The position numbers were made by a program, and so were the translations under genes. The notes below the pieces were generated by a model. That model saw only the letters and a list, made by a program, of their open reading frames with translations, was not told the origin of the DNA and did no database searches. Source: Gordionus sp. m RMFG-2023 (lineage: Eukaryota > Nematomorpha > Gordioida > Chordodea > Parachordodidae). From it: a stretch of 64,000 nucleotides of DNA. Positions 1 through 11,700 of the stretch are shown one piece after another (the first letter of the stretch is position 1; every line of letters begins with the position of its first letter). The stretch spans positions 82,685,561-82,749,560 of the forward strand of contig NC_088775.1 of assembly GCF_954871325.1 (NCBI RefSeq), written 5' to 3'.

Positions 1-574
1 ATTTAACCGTGTCATAAACGACGTTCTGAACATGAATCCGACAATATTTTTGAATCACAATAATGTCAGATATCTGGATTATAGATCAAACATCAGAATT
101 ATGAAAACTACTGATAATAGTGCCTTATCAGATGATATCGAAAATCAACAAATTAGCTTAAAAAATTTAGAATTAAACACTAATACCGAAGCGTCCGACC
201 TTCACCCATCCATAGATTTACAATATGATAAAGGTGTTCTATCGATGCAGGATAAAGATAAAAAAAATGAGAATTCTCATGGGTATAAAATAGTAAAAAG
301 CGAACAAAACACGAATAGCGGTATTCCGCATGAACGATGTTCAAAACGCATCTATAAAAAGCATGAATATAACCCTCTTACACATATTTTTTCAAAAATG
401 TCATCGAGATATAAAGATAAATCAATCGCTACTAATAAACCTTGCAGAATATCCCCAAATAATATAAATTTCCTTCGTATATTTAAAAAGACCAACGATC
501 AAAACAAACTCTCTGTACCTAAAATTTATGTAACTGCCGCTGATAACGATGGAAGCGATCAAAATGACGATTAA
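1..574 (+). CDS. 3' exon of an unrecognised gene, cut by the left edge
   Basis: An open frame runs from base 2 to the TAA at 572-574 with no in-frame stop, so it continues off the left edge; the ATG at 32 is probably internal. The roughly 190 visible residues are hydrophilic and rich in Asn, Ser, Lys and Asp, with no membrane segment and no domain I recognise. The C-terminus is acidic (ends DNDGSDQNDD). Base composition is less AT-rich than the following non-coding DNA, which supports coding. It could be the cytosolic tail of a larger protein, but nothing seen proves that. The reading frame is fairly secure; the function is unknown. Confidence 0.5.
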   Translation, partial: FNRVINDVLNMNPTIFLNHNNVRYLDYRSNIRIMKTTDNSALSDDIENQQISLKNLELNTNTEASDLHPSIDLQYDKGVLSMQDKDKKNENSHGYKIVKSEQNTNSGIPHERCSKRIYKKHEYNPLTHIFSKMSSRYKDKSIATNKPCRISPNNINFLRIFKKTNDQNKLSVPKIYVTAADNDGSDQNDD

Positions 575-1863
575 CATTATATAATGATATAATATTTTAT
601 TTAGATTAAAATATATAAGAAATTTAGTATATTTCATGAATTATACTAATTATAGAAGACATATATTATTTATAATAATATTAGATAGCTATAAAAATAA
701 CATCTAATGAAAGATATCGATAGATAGGATTCTATTAAAATGAGATTAATCTTTTATGCACGTATAGAATATTAACATTTAATATTATGGATGTATCACA
801 TCGCAACGTTACTATTTTTAATAAAAATCATTGATTTAAATATCACACTATTCTATTAATAATATGTGTATACTTTATTATTGTGGCTTAAAAGTTTCAA
901 GAATATTTTAATATATTAGTTGTATTTTCTAATTTCAATGAAAGTCCAACTCCGAGGTCACATGAATGTTTAATGAGGTCATTTGAAATCCTTTTCTTTT
1001 ATAAAGATTTCCTTTTTTACCGAAATCTTTATATTTAGATAAAGGTATATAATTCCATTATATTATGCATTTCTATGAATAGAATTTTTTTTAACACATT
1101 AATAATTAATATTTTTTATACTCTTAATAAAATTAAAAGCTTTCCAACAAAAAAAAAGCAATTTCCCAATTTTAAAATTAATGTGACACACAATGAAGAA
1201 TTAATTATGTGTTGTTAGTTTTCATATATAAAATATCTATCTATATTTATAAGCATACCTAATAAAATTTTAATTAGACATTACACAAATATTAATTTGA
1301 ACATCTTGGATCTTTTACTTTAGTTTATATAAATAAAACTTTTATATATAAAAAATTTTTATATCAACATTATTTTAATAAGACTAAACATGAAAAAAAA
1401 ACCTTGCAAAATTTATTTTCAATATAATAATTATTTTTAAAAAAAATTGATTATTATTAAAGTAAGGATAATTGTCTAAAATATATTACTTATGGGATAT
1501 ATTCCTTATAACTACCCAAATATTACTAATCCATATTTAAGTTTTGGGTGGTTGGAGGAGGGGGGATAAAACAATATTTCTATCTATTCCCTTTTTGAAT
1601 TAATTATAGATAATACCCATGGTTACGCCTATGGTTCCATGTTGTAAAAGCTTTTGAAAATGTTATGTAGTAATTCTTTGGACATGGTAGTATTGGCGAG
1701 CCTAATGGGATTAAAATATCATGAGTGATTATTTTGTAGCTTACCAAATTGGGTGGTTTGTTACTAATAATTTTGTTTTATTAATATTGAATCTGAGGTC
1801 TAAAACATGGGATTTAGTGTCCAAATATTGTAAAGAACTAAGTACATTATCTAGGGACTACAT
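575..1863. other. AT-rich intergenic stretch, nothing recognised
   Basis: No open frame with coding character, repeat array or element end was seen here. The sequence is very AT-rich with A and T homopolymers. Confidence 0.5.
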
Positions 1864-2740
1864 ATGGTAGCGGAGACCGGGGCTATATACGACAATTTTG
1901 ATTTAGAAGGCCATGAAATTTTGAAAATAAGATTTTCGCAAAAATAACTATATGTGTGGGAACCCCTATCATTAGGCTAAATTTTTTTATGCTAAATAAT
2001 TTTTGCCTCAAGTAATTTTTTTTCCTCCGAACAAATTTAAAGATAATCATTGTCCTAATTTCCCCTAAGCCCGAGGTATTCCTGGACACAACCTATATAT
2101 TTAGGGACTAATGTTTATTGGCTATACTTAATATATAATGATTTTAAAATCGACAAATTATATGAATAAACTTTATTATTAAATTTAATAATCCGTGAGG
2201 CCCATCATTGACCAAATGTTTGATATGGTTCTTCAATAGATACTTTGTTCTCGTGCATTTTTAAAATTTTGTTATAATCTATATTTGTAATATATTTATG
2301 ATTATTTTTCTTTATAAATTTTAGCATTTTAAAAAAAAATTATAGAAAAATGTGAATGATATTTAGTGTATACATGGAGGTAGTATTTACATAATTGAGA
2401 TCGGTATCAAATAAATTCGTTCAAAATCTTTGAGATTTTATATTTGCTAAGGGGTCAAAGTTGTTCACAGTATCACGATATGTGTGGAAATTAAATAATT
2501 AATTTTGGTTGAAAAAAATCAAGCACATTTTTTTTACTACTAGTTATTTAAAGAGGTTTTATTTTTGCTTTAAAATTTTTCCAAATTGTCCGAGCCGAAT
2601 TATTTTTTTTCACATATTAATTTTTTTTATAAAAAATCTATTCTAATTATAAATTTCAAGTCTCAAAGTCAAATAGTTTTTAAATAAAGGCTGTCCGGAT
2701 TTACCCCATGTCCGAAATAGCCCCCGTCTCCTCTACCATC
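1864..2740. mobile_element. Possible 0.88 kb inverted-repeat element (MITE-like)
   Basis: A 30-base GC-richer segment at 1864-1893 (starts ATGGTAGCGGAGACCGGGGC) is matched in inverted orientation at 2711-2740 (GTCCGAAATAGCCCCCGTCT followed by CCTCTACCAT), with about five or six mismatches. The interior is AT-rich and non-coding. No target duplication could be fixed, so the superfamily is unknown. Confidence 0.35.
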
Positions 2741-3147
2741 GTCTAAATGCCACAAATTGAAATACTATGATTTTATTATATTAGAAGCTATAACAATTAT
2801 CAAACAGAGAATTTTTAAAAAAAAATTGTACCAAAATTTTTTATATCATTCGATGACATATTTAAAAACAATCTTATACTGATAGTGGCTTAACTAAGTG
2901 TATGGCAACATTTATAACCATTTAGAAAACTGATATCTTATTAGATATTTTTAATTGTTTTTTTTGAGATGATTGTTGCAAGAAACATTTTGAATTGACT
3001 AAAAAAAATTGTAATTAATAGTTATTAATTGCCAAGTATTTTAAAATTTATAATGCTTTCTTTAACATATATTTTATTCATTCGCGTATGGTAAAAAAAA
3101 CCAAAAATCAGCATTATCCAAATTATTAATAATTTTAAAAATCAAAC

Positions 3148-5304
3148 ATGATAAAAAATCTTATAGTTTTTCAAAATTCAAAAAATTTCGACGATTTTAA
3201 AAATGATGTACTAAAAAAAATTGCCGAGTCAAACGTGCCCGAAATCGTGATACCAAACAAGTCATTATCTTATAAAGGATCGGACACCTCTCTAAATATA
3301 TCAACAGGAGACTCAGGATTGGATTATTATGAGTCTGATATCGCTAAGGAAGATTACTTCAATGGGGTTAATAATTATATTATGCCTAAGATTAGTTTTA
3401 CTAAAAAAAAATTAAATACAGTTTTAATATCTAGAGTTTATAAATACAGTTTTAATATCTAGAGTTTATAAATTAATTTTATCTGCTAATTTTTTGTCCA
3501 TCTACACTCTACCTCACCCAAAAATATATTATATATATGTAACAATCATTTTTTTAAATTTTATATACCCTATAGATAATTGAAAAAGAACAAAATTTCA
3601 AGTAAAATAAATAAAATCTTAAGGACTCTATCATTAAAATATTTTTATAAATTTTAAAAAGAATATTAGAAAATGATACTTCAAATACCGATTATATTTT
3701 TAACAAAATGAATCAAAGTGTCAAAAATACAAGTGTTAAGCTCAAGACTTTGTTGAAAGATTGCACAGTTGATCTGAAATATGATCGGGTAAATAAATTA
3801 TCAAAATTTTAATATTTATACAATGTTTAATTATTTTTTCAAAAGAAAGGATAAAATTTCATCAAATATAATGACTTATTGACTGACCTATCAATCCTTT
3901 GATATTTTTCCTTTCTTATTTAAAATATAAAGATAAGAACATACAATGAGCGAGCGTTCTAGCGTTTGAGCGAAAAATATTAAAAGATGACAAGCCAAAA
4001 GAAGCTTTTTAAATAAATTCTTCAAATTTAGCTAATATTTCGATTGCATATCAATCCTTAGTAGCAAGAGTTAGACATGAAAGTAGGTAGGGTTCCTTCT
4101 GACCCCAATAACTTAAAATCAAATTTGTTTGTAATGTATAAAAAATTTGTTTATTATGTTAATATGTCAATGTTATAAAATGGAAAAAAAAAGTTACACG
4201 GATGATCAGGTGGGGTATTTGCAGACCTTAAGCTCCATAAAACCATTATAATTCATTAAGTACTACTTAATAAAATCAAAATTAATTTTGTACATTTATT
4301 CATTTACCTAAAAATATTATTGTACTACCAAAATCCATATAAAAATCTTAATAATTTATGTTTTTAAATAACTAGAGTCTTGCATAATCCCACCTGTGCT
4401 ATGAAGAGTCAAAAAAAATTATCGTCTGCATAACTTAGTTGTATTTATTCTAGTAATTTTCCATTACTTTAAAAAATTTATCGTCTGCATAACTTAGTTG
4501 TATTTATTCCTAGTAATTTTCCATTACTTTAAAAATTATCGTTTGCCTAACTTAGCTGTATTTATTCCGAATAATTTTATCACTTTAGAAATTTATCGTC
4601 TGCATAACTTAGTTGTATTTATTCCGAAAAATTTTCCATTAATTTAGAAGTAATAGATTATATTAACATATTTTATTATGCTAAATTTCACAAACGCTCT
4701 TTGGTATTAAGGATGTATTTTTTTTATTATAATTATTGCTTGTCAAACCATCTGATCTCTTTTTATAAACATATATAATATATTATAAAGTTTAAATTTT
4801 CTCCTTCTTTATATACCCTTACGTTGTTAAGTTACCTTAATATCAGCTGGTATGGGTTAGCCGCGGATAATTTTTAATAAAAGCTAATAAAAAAATGATA
4901 CTGACATTCTTCAATATATATTACTTCAAATGTGTAACTTATAAGAGAATTATAAGTTTACTTTGTAATCATTATTAAAAAAATTCAAAGGAAATGTGGT
5001 TAAAGGAATTTCAAGATCTTCAAAATTTGCAAGAAAGTTTAGCGCCAGAATCGATTAAATCGTGCAAGGATATTCTGTGGTATCATTTTATATATATTAT
5101 TTTTTAGATATATTAATGTATTATCTTTGTTTTAGTAAAAAGGATGAGCAAACTCAAACAGATGATGTAATGTGCTTGGATTTAATCAAATACAATACTT
5201 TAATAGGTGAAAAGAATTTGGCGACTGAAGCAGCTTACGCATACAAAACTGATTTGGAAAAATCTGACCAGCTGATAAAATCGATTTTGTTAAAAATTAG
5301 ATAG
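3148..5304 (+). CDS. Unrecognised four-exon gene, about 160 aa or more, partly coiled-coil
   Basis: Proposed exons are 3148 to about 3441, 3670-3788, 4991-5076 and 5136-5304. Exons 2-4 keep phase across GT-AG boundaries: exon 2 ends KYDR, exon 3 continues EMWLKEFQDLQNLQESLAPE, exon 4 begins KKDEQTQTDD and ends at TAG 5302-5304. The link from exon 1 is phase-compatible with a donor near 3441 but is less certain. The predicted protein is charged, with short heptad-like stretches (MNQSVKNTSVKLKTLLKDC; LEKSDQLIKSILLKIR), so a helical or coiled-coil scaffold is possible. There is no signal peptide or membrane segment. I do not recognise the family. A 28-bp direct repeat at 3414-3469 lies at the end of exon 1, and intron 3 carries a tandem repeat (4415-4640). 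Confidence 0.42.
4415..4640. repeat. Four-copy tandem repeat, unit about 61 bp
   Basis: Four imperfect copies of a unit beginning TTATCGTCTGCATAACTTAG and ending in TTTTCCATTACTTTA follow one another in the presumed third intron of the neighbouring gene. Copies differ by a few substitutions and 1-2 base indels. Confidence 0.85.
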
Positions 5305-7677
5305 ATACCATCATTATTATTTTTTTGTAATATAAACTCTTGTACATTAAAATAAATATTTTTTTTCTCTAAAGATTTATTTTGTTCATAATAAAATATT
5401 AAAAAGTAAAAAAATAGCACCTTTTCTGTTAAATATCTTCCTTTTATAAAATCTAATTATCATACTTATTTCACATGCAAAATATTTAGTATTGAAGGCA
5501 AAAAAAATTTATAACGAAGCATTTCATAAATACATTATACCTACCTATATTTTAAATAGCTAATTAAAGTTATATAATTTAAATATATTTCAAATAATAT
5601 TTTTTTAATTTTTCTTTTGAATTATTTAATTCTAAAAAAATAATTCCAACTTAAAAATAAGAATATATTGAAAATTGTAATATATAATTTTATTTTAAAA
5701 AAACATTTTAAAAAAAGGAACATTTCACCCTAGAGAGGAGTGAATGCTTAAGAAATTGGATCGGACTTCGAGAAAAATCAGTAGAATCCTTCGTTGGTTG
5801 GGGTGTAAAAAGTTCCCTTTTTATTGCATAATATTAGGTAATTATAATGTAATGCATTAATCGGAATGGATCAAATAATTCCTAATTAACCTATTTTGCA
5901 TAACGTCTAGCCAAACTATTCTTAAACGATTTTAGTATACGAATTGTTCGCTTTATTGATTTTTCAGCTTTAAGTAAACTGATTGTTCTTGTCTGAAGAG
6001 ATAGATTGAATAATTCAAATAGAACATCTATCAAGATGTATCTAATAAAAATTTACTTCTCTCTAATCGGGTGGACACCCCTTAAATTTTACACTGTTGC
6101 TTGATTTTTGAAATGCGCTTACAGGGTTATTCGAGACTGCCTCAACAATATGTGACGCTCATTGTACATCAATTACCTTTCTAATCTTCCGCAACTGAAA
6201 TCCTAATTGAGATGCTATTTGATCTATCGCCATTTGATTTTTGTTAGACTGGCTATATAAAGCATATATCGTGTCAAAAAATGCCTTAATAATTATTGGT
6301 AAAAAATATTTAAAAAAAGGTTAAATTTATGCCAAAATGAAGAATATAGAAGTTATTATTACTATCTGGTTTGCGTTAATAGTGCCTTACTTATAAATTC
6401 TTTAATCAATTTCGCCACCCACAAAAAAGCAATCGAATTACGAATCAAATACAATCTATGATATCCGGCCTTAAGAGTAAAGTCATCATAGGTAAGCATT
6501 ATCTCTGATATTTATGCAAATAATTAGTGCTTATTTTATACTTCTTAATTTCTACCTGTTTGGTAGATAGTTTATAGAAAAACATTATTGGCAAAATAAA
6601 TATAAATTGCCCATATTGACATAATACTAGAAGGGAGATTATAGACGAACAATACTTAAGGCCTTATTAATGCTTATTGATTCATCAACAATAAATAAAA
6701 TCAGTTATAAGCGAAATAAAATCTACCACCTTATGCTGAATCTTAAATATTTAATTTTAAATTATGATTCAAAATCAATTACGTTTAAATATATTAAAAT
6801 TTTTCCTGATTTAAAATATTTTTGAATCTTATGATTCTATGTATAGGTTCTGATTCCTTAGCTTCACCTTCTCTATTGCAATTTTATTGATGTTTCAAAA
6901 TGATTTGCTTCTCATAAGATATTTTTTTTCCTTCAATTAATATTTTCTTTTCGATTCCTAATCTATTTTATATTTCTATAATCGATACGATACAAGTTTT
7001 ACTAACCAAGATACAAGAAGTTTCGAACTCTCAAGTCTTAAAGATCTTAGCATTTACTAATTTATTTTATTTTCTAAAGAATTAACATAATTCTTAAAAT
7101 ACACAAACATATCCTTAAAAAAAATAATAAAGAGCACCCACCTTCCCCCCCCCCACTTTGCATCTATATTTTAAATTATAAAATTTATGTCATATTTTGT
7201 ATTGAGTAGCAGATTATCGAGTCCCCCCACCCTTCATTTATAGTTATGTGGTTGCCCTTATATAAAATTGAACGTGTATTTAATTTTAAAATGAATGGTT
7301 TTTGTTTAAATGTATAATAAAACTCCGCACAATATCTTTTTTTAGAGAAACATTTGAATATAAAAGAAAAGGCCGCTTTTGATATTATAAATAGATGATA
7401 AGAACTATTTACTAATATCTAATTTTGAATTTAAATAATATAATGAAAAATGAAATACACAGCCTAAATCTATTGGTTGCAAATTTTTCCATTTCCATCC
7501 CTTACTAAAAAGATTTTTGAATTTGTTTGTTATTTTTCGCTTATATTTCTATTCATTTTTCAACCTTCAATTATTTTATAAATGATGTCTTTGGCCTATA
7601 ATATAGGGTCATATTAATTTCAAATTTTAATAATCACATCCGTTTTACAATAATTTGGTTAATAAAATCCGATACAT
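5305..7677. other. Intergenic stretch, nothing recognised
   Basis: Between the unrecognised gene and the first VAMP gene I see no coding exon or element ends. There is a C-run at about 7147-7154 and otherwise AT-rich, low-complexity DNA. Confidence 0.45.
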
Positions 7678-8187
7678 TTACGCAAAATGAATAATTATAC
7701 CTATCATAACAGATACAATAATGAAAGTAAGAACGCCAAATATGATTATTAAATAGATTTTATCTTTCCACCAGAATTTTTTTTCAATTTTCTTTGTGGT
7801 AGACTTGAACGCTGAGGAGGTATCTTTCAGAGTATCGCAACGGCTATCTAAATCTTGGAGTTTTGTGTCCCTTTCCAAAATTTTCTCGATGTTTTCCTTC
7901 ATTATATCCACCACTTCATCAACTTGTTTTTGCGCTTTATTCAACCCCGACGCGGTAACAGGTGGTTTACCTTTGTTATCGCCAAGATTTCCGGAAATTT
8001 GTTGTTCCTTACCGAGATCTTTAATAGCATTAGCAGCAGTAAAAAGTGGTATTTTTTGAGGGGTTATGGATACCTGCCTACTTCCGCTTCTTGGTTTCGT
8101 TCGATACAATTTGGGTTCGTTTGGCGTTAGAAAATTTTTAGATTCCATTACTTCCGATGATTTGGGTTTAGAAGTGATTTTACTCAT
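7678..8187 (-). CDS. VAMP: Synaptobrevin/VAMP-like R-SNARE, single exon, 169 aa
   Basis: R-SNARE that would sit in a vesicle membrane and pair with three Q-SNARE helices to drive fusion. Residues 1-81 are an unusually long, Pro/Ser/Lys-rich leader. Residues 82-138 are the SNARE motif (KAQKQVDEVVDIMKENIEKI), with the zero-layer arginine at R106 in LERD. Residues 137-142 contain the FWWK juxtamembrane signature, and about 143-168 is one C-terminal membrane anchor, so it is tail-anchored. Typical neuronal VAMPs are about 116 aa; the excess is all N-terminal. The frame is intronless from ATG 8187 to the stop at 7678. It is divergently arranged with a second VAMP-like gene beginning at 8744. The family call is secure; which VAMP subgroup is not. 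Confidence 0.9.
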   Translation of the reverse strand: MSKITSKPKSSEVMESKNFLTPNEPKLYRTKPRSGSRQVSITPQKIPLFTAANAIKDLGKEQQISGNLGDNKGKPPVTASGLNKAQKQVDEVVDIMKENIEKILERDTKLQDLDSRCDTLKDTSSAFKSTTKKIEKKFWWKDKIYLIIIFGVLTFIIVSVMIGIIIHFA

Positions 8188-8743
8188 TGCGAAACCCTAG
8201 AATATGGGATTTTTCTTTCAAAATAATTTTGCCATTTACGACAGCAAAAAATTATTTGTTTAGTTTGTCAAGTTTGTCACAATCCGTTCATTTTTTTTGT
8301 TGTTTAAGTATTGTCAATTAGGGATAAATTAATATTTTTCATAGCCTTAAACGCCTAAATTTTATTATTTGAATTTATTTTATTTTTTGAAAAAACGCAA
8401 ATTTAAAAATTTCGACAAATTGTTTTCCCTAATTTTAAACAGTATTTTATCATCCTAATAAAATTATTTAGATTTGATTTTAAAAAAATAAGATATAGAA
8501 ATCATTAAATTTTTTAAAGAAAAAGAACTTCTTTATAAATCAAATTACTTAGAAAGAATGAATATAATTTTTAAGAAATACTGTTTTATATTATGTTATA
8601 TAAATATAACTTACAAATTGAGTGTTGAAACAACAATCATTATTAAAATTATTTATTTTTAAAGTTCCAGTCTAAAAAATAAATAATAGGTTTCGGATAA
8701 AATCGAGTTTAAATCCTCGTATAATGATATAGGTTAAATTATA
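8188..8743. promoter_or_regulatory. Divergent intergenic region between two VAMP genes
   Basis: A 556-bp spacer separates the start codons of the two oppositely oriented R-SNARE genes and must hold at least one promoter. It is AT-rich. I see no specific element I would name with confidence. Confidence 0.4.
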
Positions 8744-11700
8744 ATGTGGAGCGAACAAAAGGTAGTTACCTCGTTATCCGATGGCAACATTCCTACCCAT
8801 CACGATGGTGAAAACAAATTTTTTTCTAATTACCACCAGAATCGAATCTTAGAGGCCAATATGGGAAATGCTTCGGGAAACGTTGAAAATACGAGAGGTA
8901 ACAATATTACTGGTATACAAGAATATGTGACACCTACCTATAATCCCGATATGACTATACCGGTGTCAAATACCGTCCCTACCACTTATGTCAAATCTCC
9001 AGCGGTCAAGAAATTGGAACAACAAGTATAATTTGCCGATAGGAGAAATTTTAGAAACTTATTAATATATTATAGCAATGCACATTAAAACTTACCAGAT
9101 TTAGGCTATTGTATAAAAAAAAAATTTTCTTTGGATAAGTAGCCAGATTATCAAGGTCGCCTTTTTTTGTAAGAAAAAAAAATTGCTTTTATCTTTAGTT
9201 ATATTTTGAGATAAAAACAAAAAAAAACGAAGAAAATATTTATCAAAAAAAAACATATTATTCGTATAGTTTGTCAAATTTAAAGAGAGAAGAAAAATCT
9301 AACATTAAGTGATATATCGAATGCTATTAAAAGCCGTATTTTGATAAATAATTATGATTATGGTACTATAAATCAATGACCTGCAAGCCCAGCCTAGCCA
9401 GGGTACATGTTCCGGGCCATATTTTAACAGCCTAGCCCTGGTACATGTCAAGGGCCATATTTTAATTTTTATAAATCTACCCGACCCGGGTCTAAGAACA
9501 AATTTTAAAAATATATCCTACAAAAGTTAATAGGAAATTCTTTTATAGCCCAAAATATTTTTGGTTCAACTTGAGAATGTGGCTCGAATAATGGAACTAA
9601 GCAAGTTTTACTGTAATGAGAATTTCACTAAAATCTCTCATTTTTGATATTAGATAGGATAGGATGGAATTCAGTTAAACAAAAATAATAATTCAAGGCT
9701 CTACAATATATTATTTTCTTATACCTTATTTATTTTAATTTTTATTTTGAATCTAAATAATAGAACCCTGCTTGGGTCTGCACAAGCCTTTTCCGATCGG
9801 ACATTCTCCTTTTTTGGCTGAATTCGAAATCTCGAAAATGTGCTTTTAATTATCTTGTTTTCCAAATACTTATTACAAATATTATTTTGCAAACGAGGAT
9901 GCAACTTATTATTAAGCGGTTTTACTTTTAATACTTTTATTTTTAAATCATTTGAACAGAATTGTTTCAAAATATTTATATATTTGTCCCAAAATTTACA
10001 TATCCATTATATTAACTAATCAATTATCATTTAAAATCACAGTTTATCTATTAAGTACTGATATAAGAAGTTTTCCATTAACGATAACCAATAAAATAAT
10101 AATATTAGCTCACAAGGCCAAATAATTATTTGCGATAATAACATCATGTTGAGGTTTATCAATACCTCAACACTTATTTCCTTAAGAAGCGCTTATAAAT
10201 CTCCTGTTTTCCTTGAAAAAATTAATATACCTAAAATTTTTGAAAACTAATTTTTTTTTTCGTGGATCAGATGTTATCTTAAGCTTTGGAACTTTATACT
10301 AAAATGGGTTATTTGTCTGACTAGACTGGAAGAATCAGTCTTATGCAGGGCTTTAAATGGCCTTTTTATATTTCCGGATAGGCTAATTGTCCTTCCAATT
10401 CCCTTTTATCAATTTCTGTGATTTGTGACGTACATCGCCATTGGTGAAATCCATTCTTATCCTGTCCTTCCTTACCCCGTCCATCAAACTTCATTTGGTT
10501 CTCCTCGGAGTCTTTTTCCTGTCTCAAATTTGCAATACGGTATACATCTCTTCATCCTCCTTTATTTCTTGTTTTTCTTTCTAATCGAAAAGTCGCCTTT
10601 ATTGGTCATATATATCAATACAACTACTTACTTAACATACTAAAACTCTTCTTTTAAAGCCAAATGATATTTTATTCGTTAGAATAGAATCGATGATCTT
10701 GCAAATCTGAGGTTTGCCACTACTTATGAGACTTCGTTTCCCTTACCTAGCGAAGGTATATTAGGTTTATTAAACTGGTGATCATTGGTCAAATCAGAAA
10801 TTTTTAAAATGCTCTAATTTCAATATGAATCTATATTCATTTTTTATAAGTTTTAAATTCTATGTTTTATTTGACGTTTAAAATAATTTTTAATTTAGAA
10901 GATAAAATTTTTTTAGATTTTTAATGCTATATTTTTACTGATTTATAACCATCGGTATATTAAAATTAACTCCTATATTTGTAATATTATTGGATAAGAA
11001 TTTTCAATGATAATCATGCCAGAAAAAATTAAATCTTATATAATATAAAAAATCTAAATTTGGGGTTTTCAAAAACCCCATGAAGGCACTTTTATATTTT
11101 TTAACCTAGTAAACAAAAGGTTAAAAACAGAAAAGTTACTTAATTTAGTCGTTTGTTTCTTTTATATATATTCTTTTTATATAAATATTAGTGATTTTCA
11201 TCATGCCCAATTTTTCAAGCCCGACCCGAAATATAAGCATATTATTTGTCAGCCCGGTTCTATCCAAATTTATTATATACAAAAAAAATTTAATATTTTT
11301 TTAATTGTAAAAAAAATATCTATAAATAGAAAATATTGGTGCCTTGGAATTTTAAAATATCAGTTTATTCCACAAGGTTTAGTGATATCATATTTTAAAA
11401 TTTAAGCCCGACCCTGACCCGCTCCAAATTTTTTTAAAAATTTTGGCCGGGCTTCGACCCGGGATTTGCGATATCAATAATTTTATTAAAAACAAAAAAA
11501 CTGTCTAACATTCATTTATAATTAACGCGAATTCACAGCGAATTATATAAAATAAGTTGTAATTTTAAAATATCAGCCTTAAATTCGTGCTAACTGTGAA
11601 TAAGGAGTTACACTGCATGCACAGTTAGCACAAATCCGCAACGAAGTAACGCAGTGTAAGGCCTTGTCTATAATAAGCGCGTATCGCTCAAGCGATGTAA

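Noticed and set aside
7796-8130. Plus-strand open frames of 87 and 91 codons
   Set aside because: They lie antisense inside the VAMP coding exon, which has clear family motifs.
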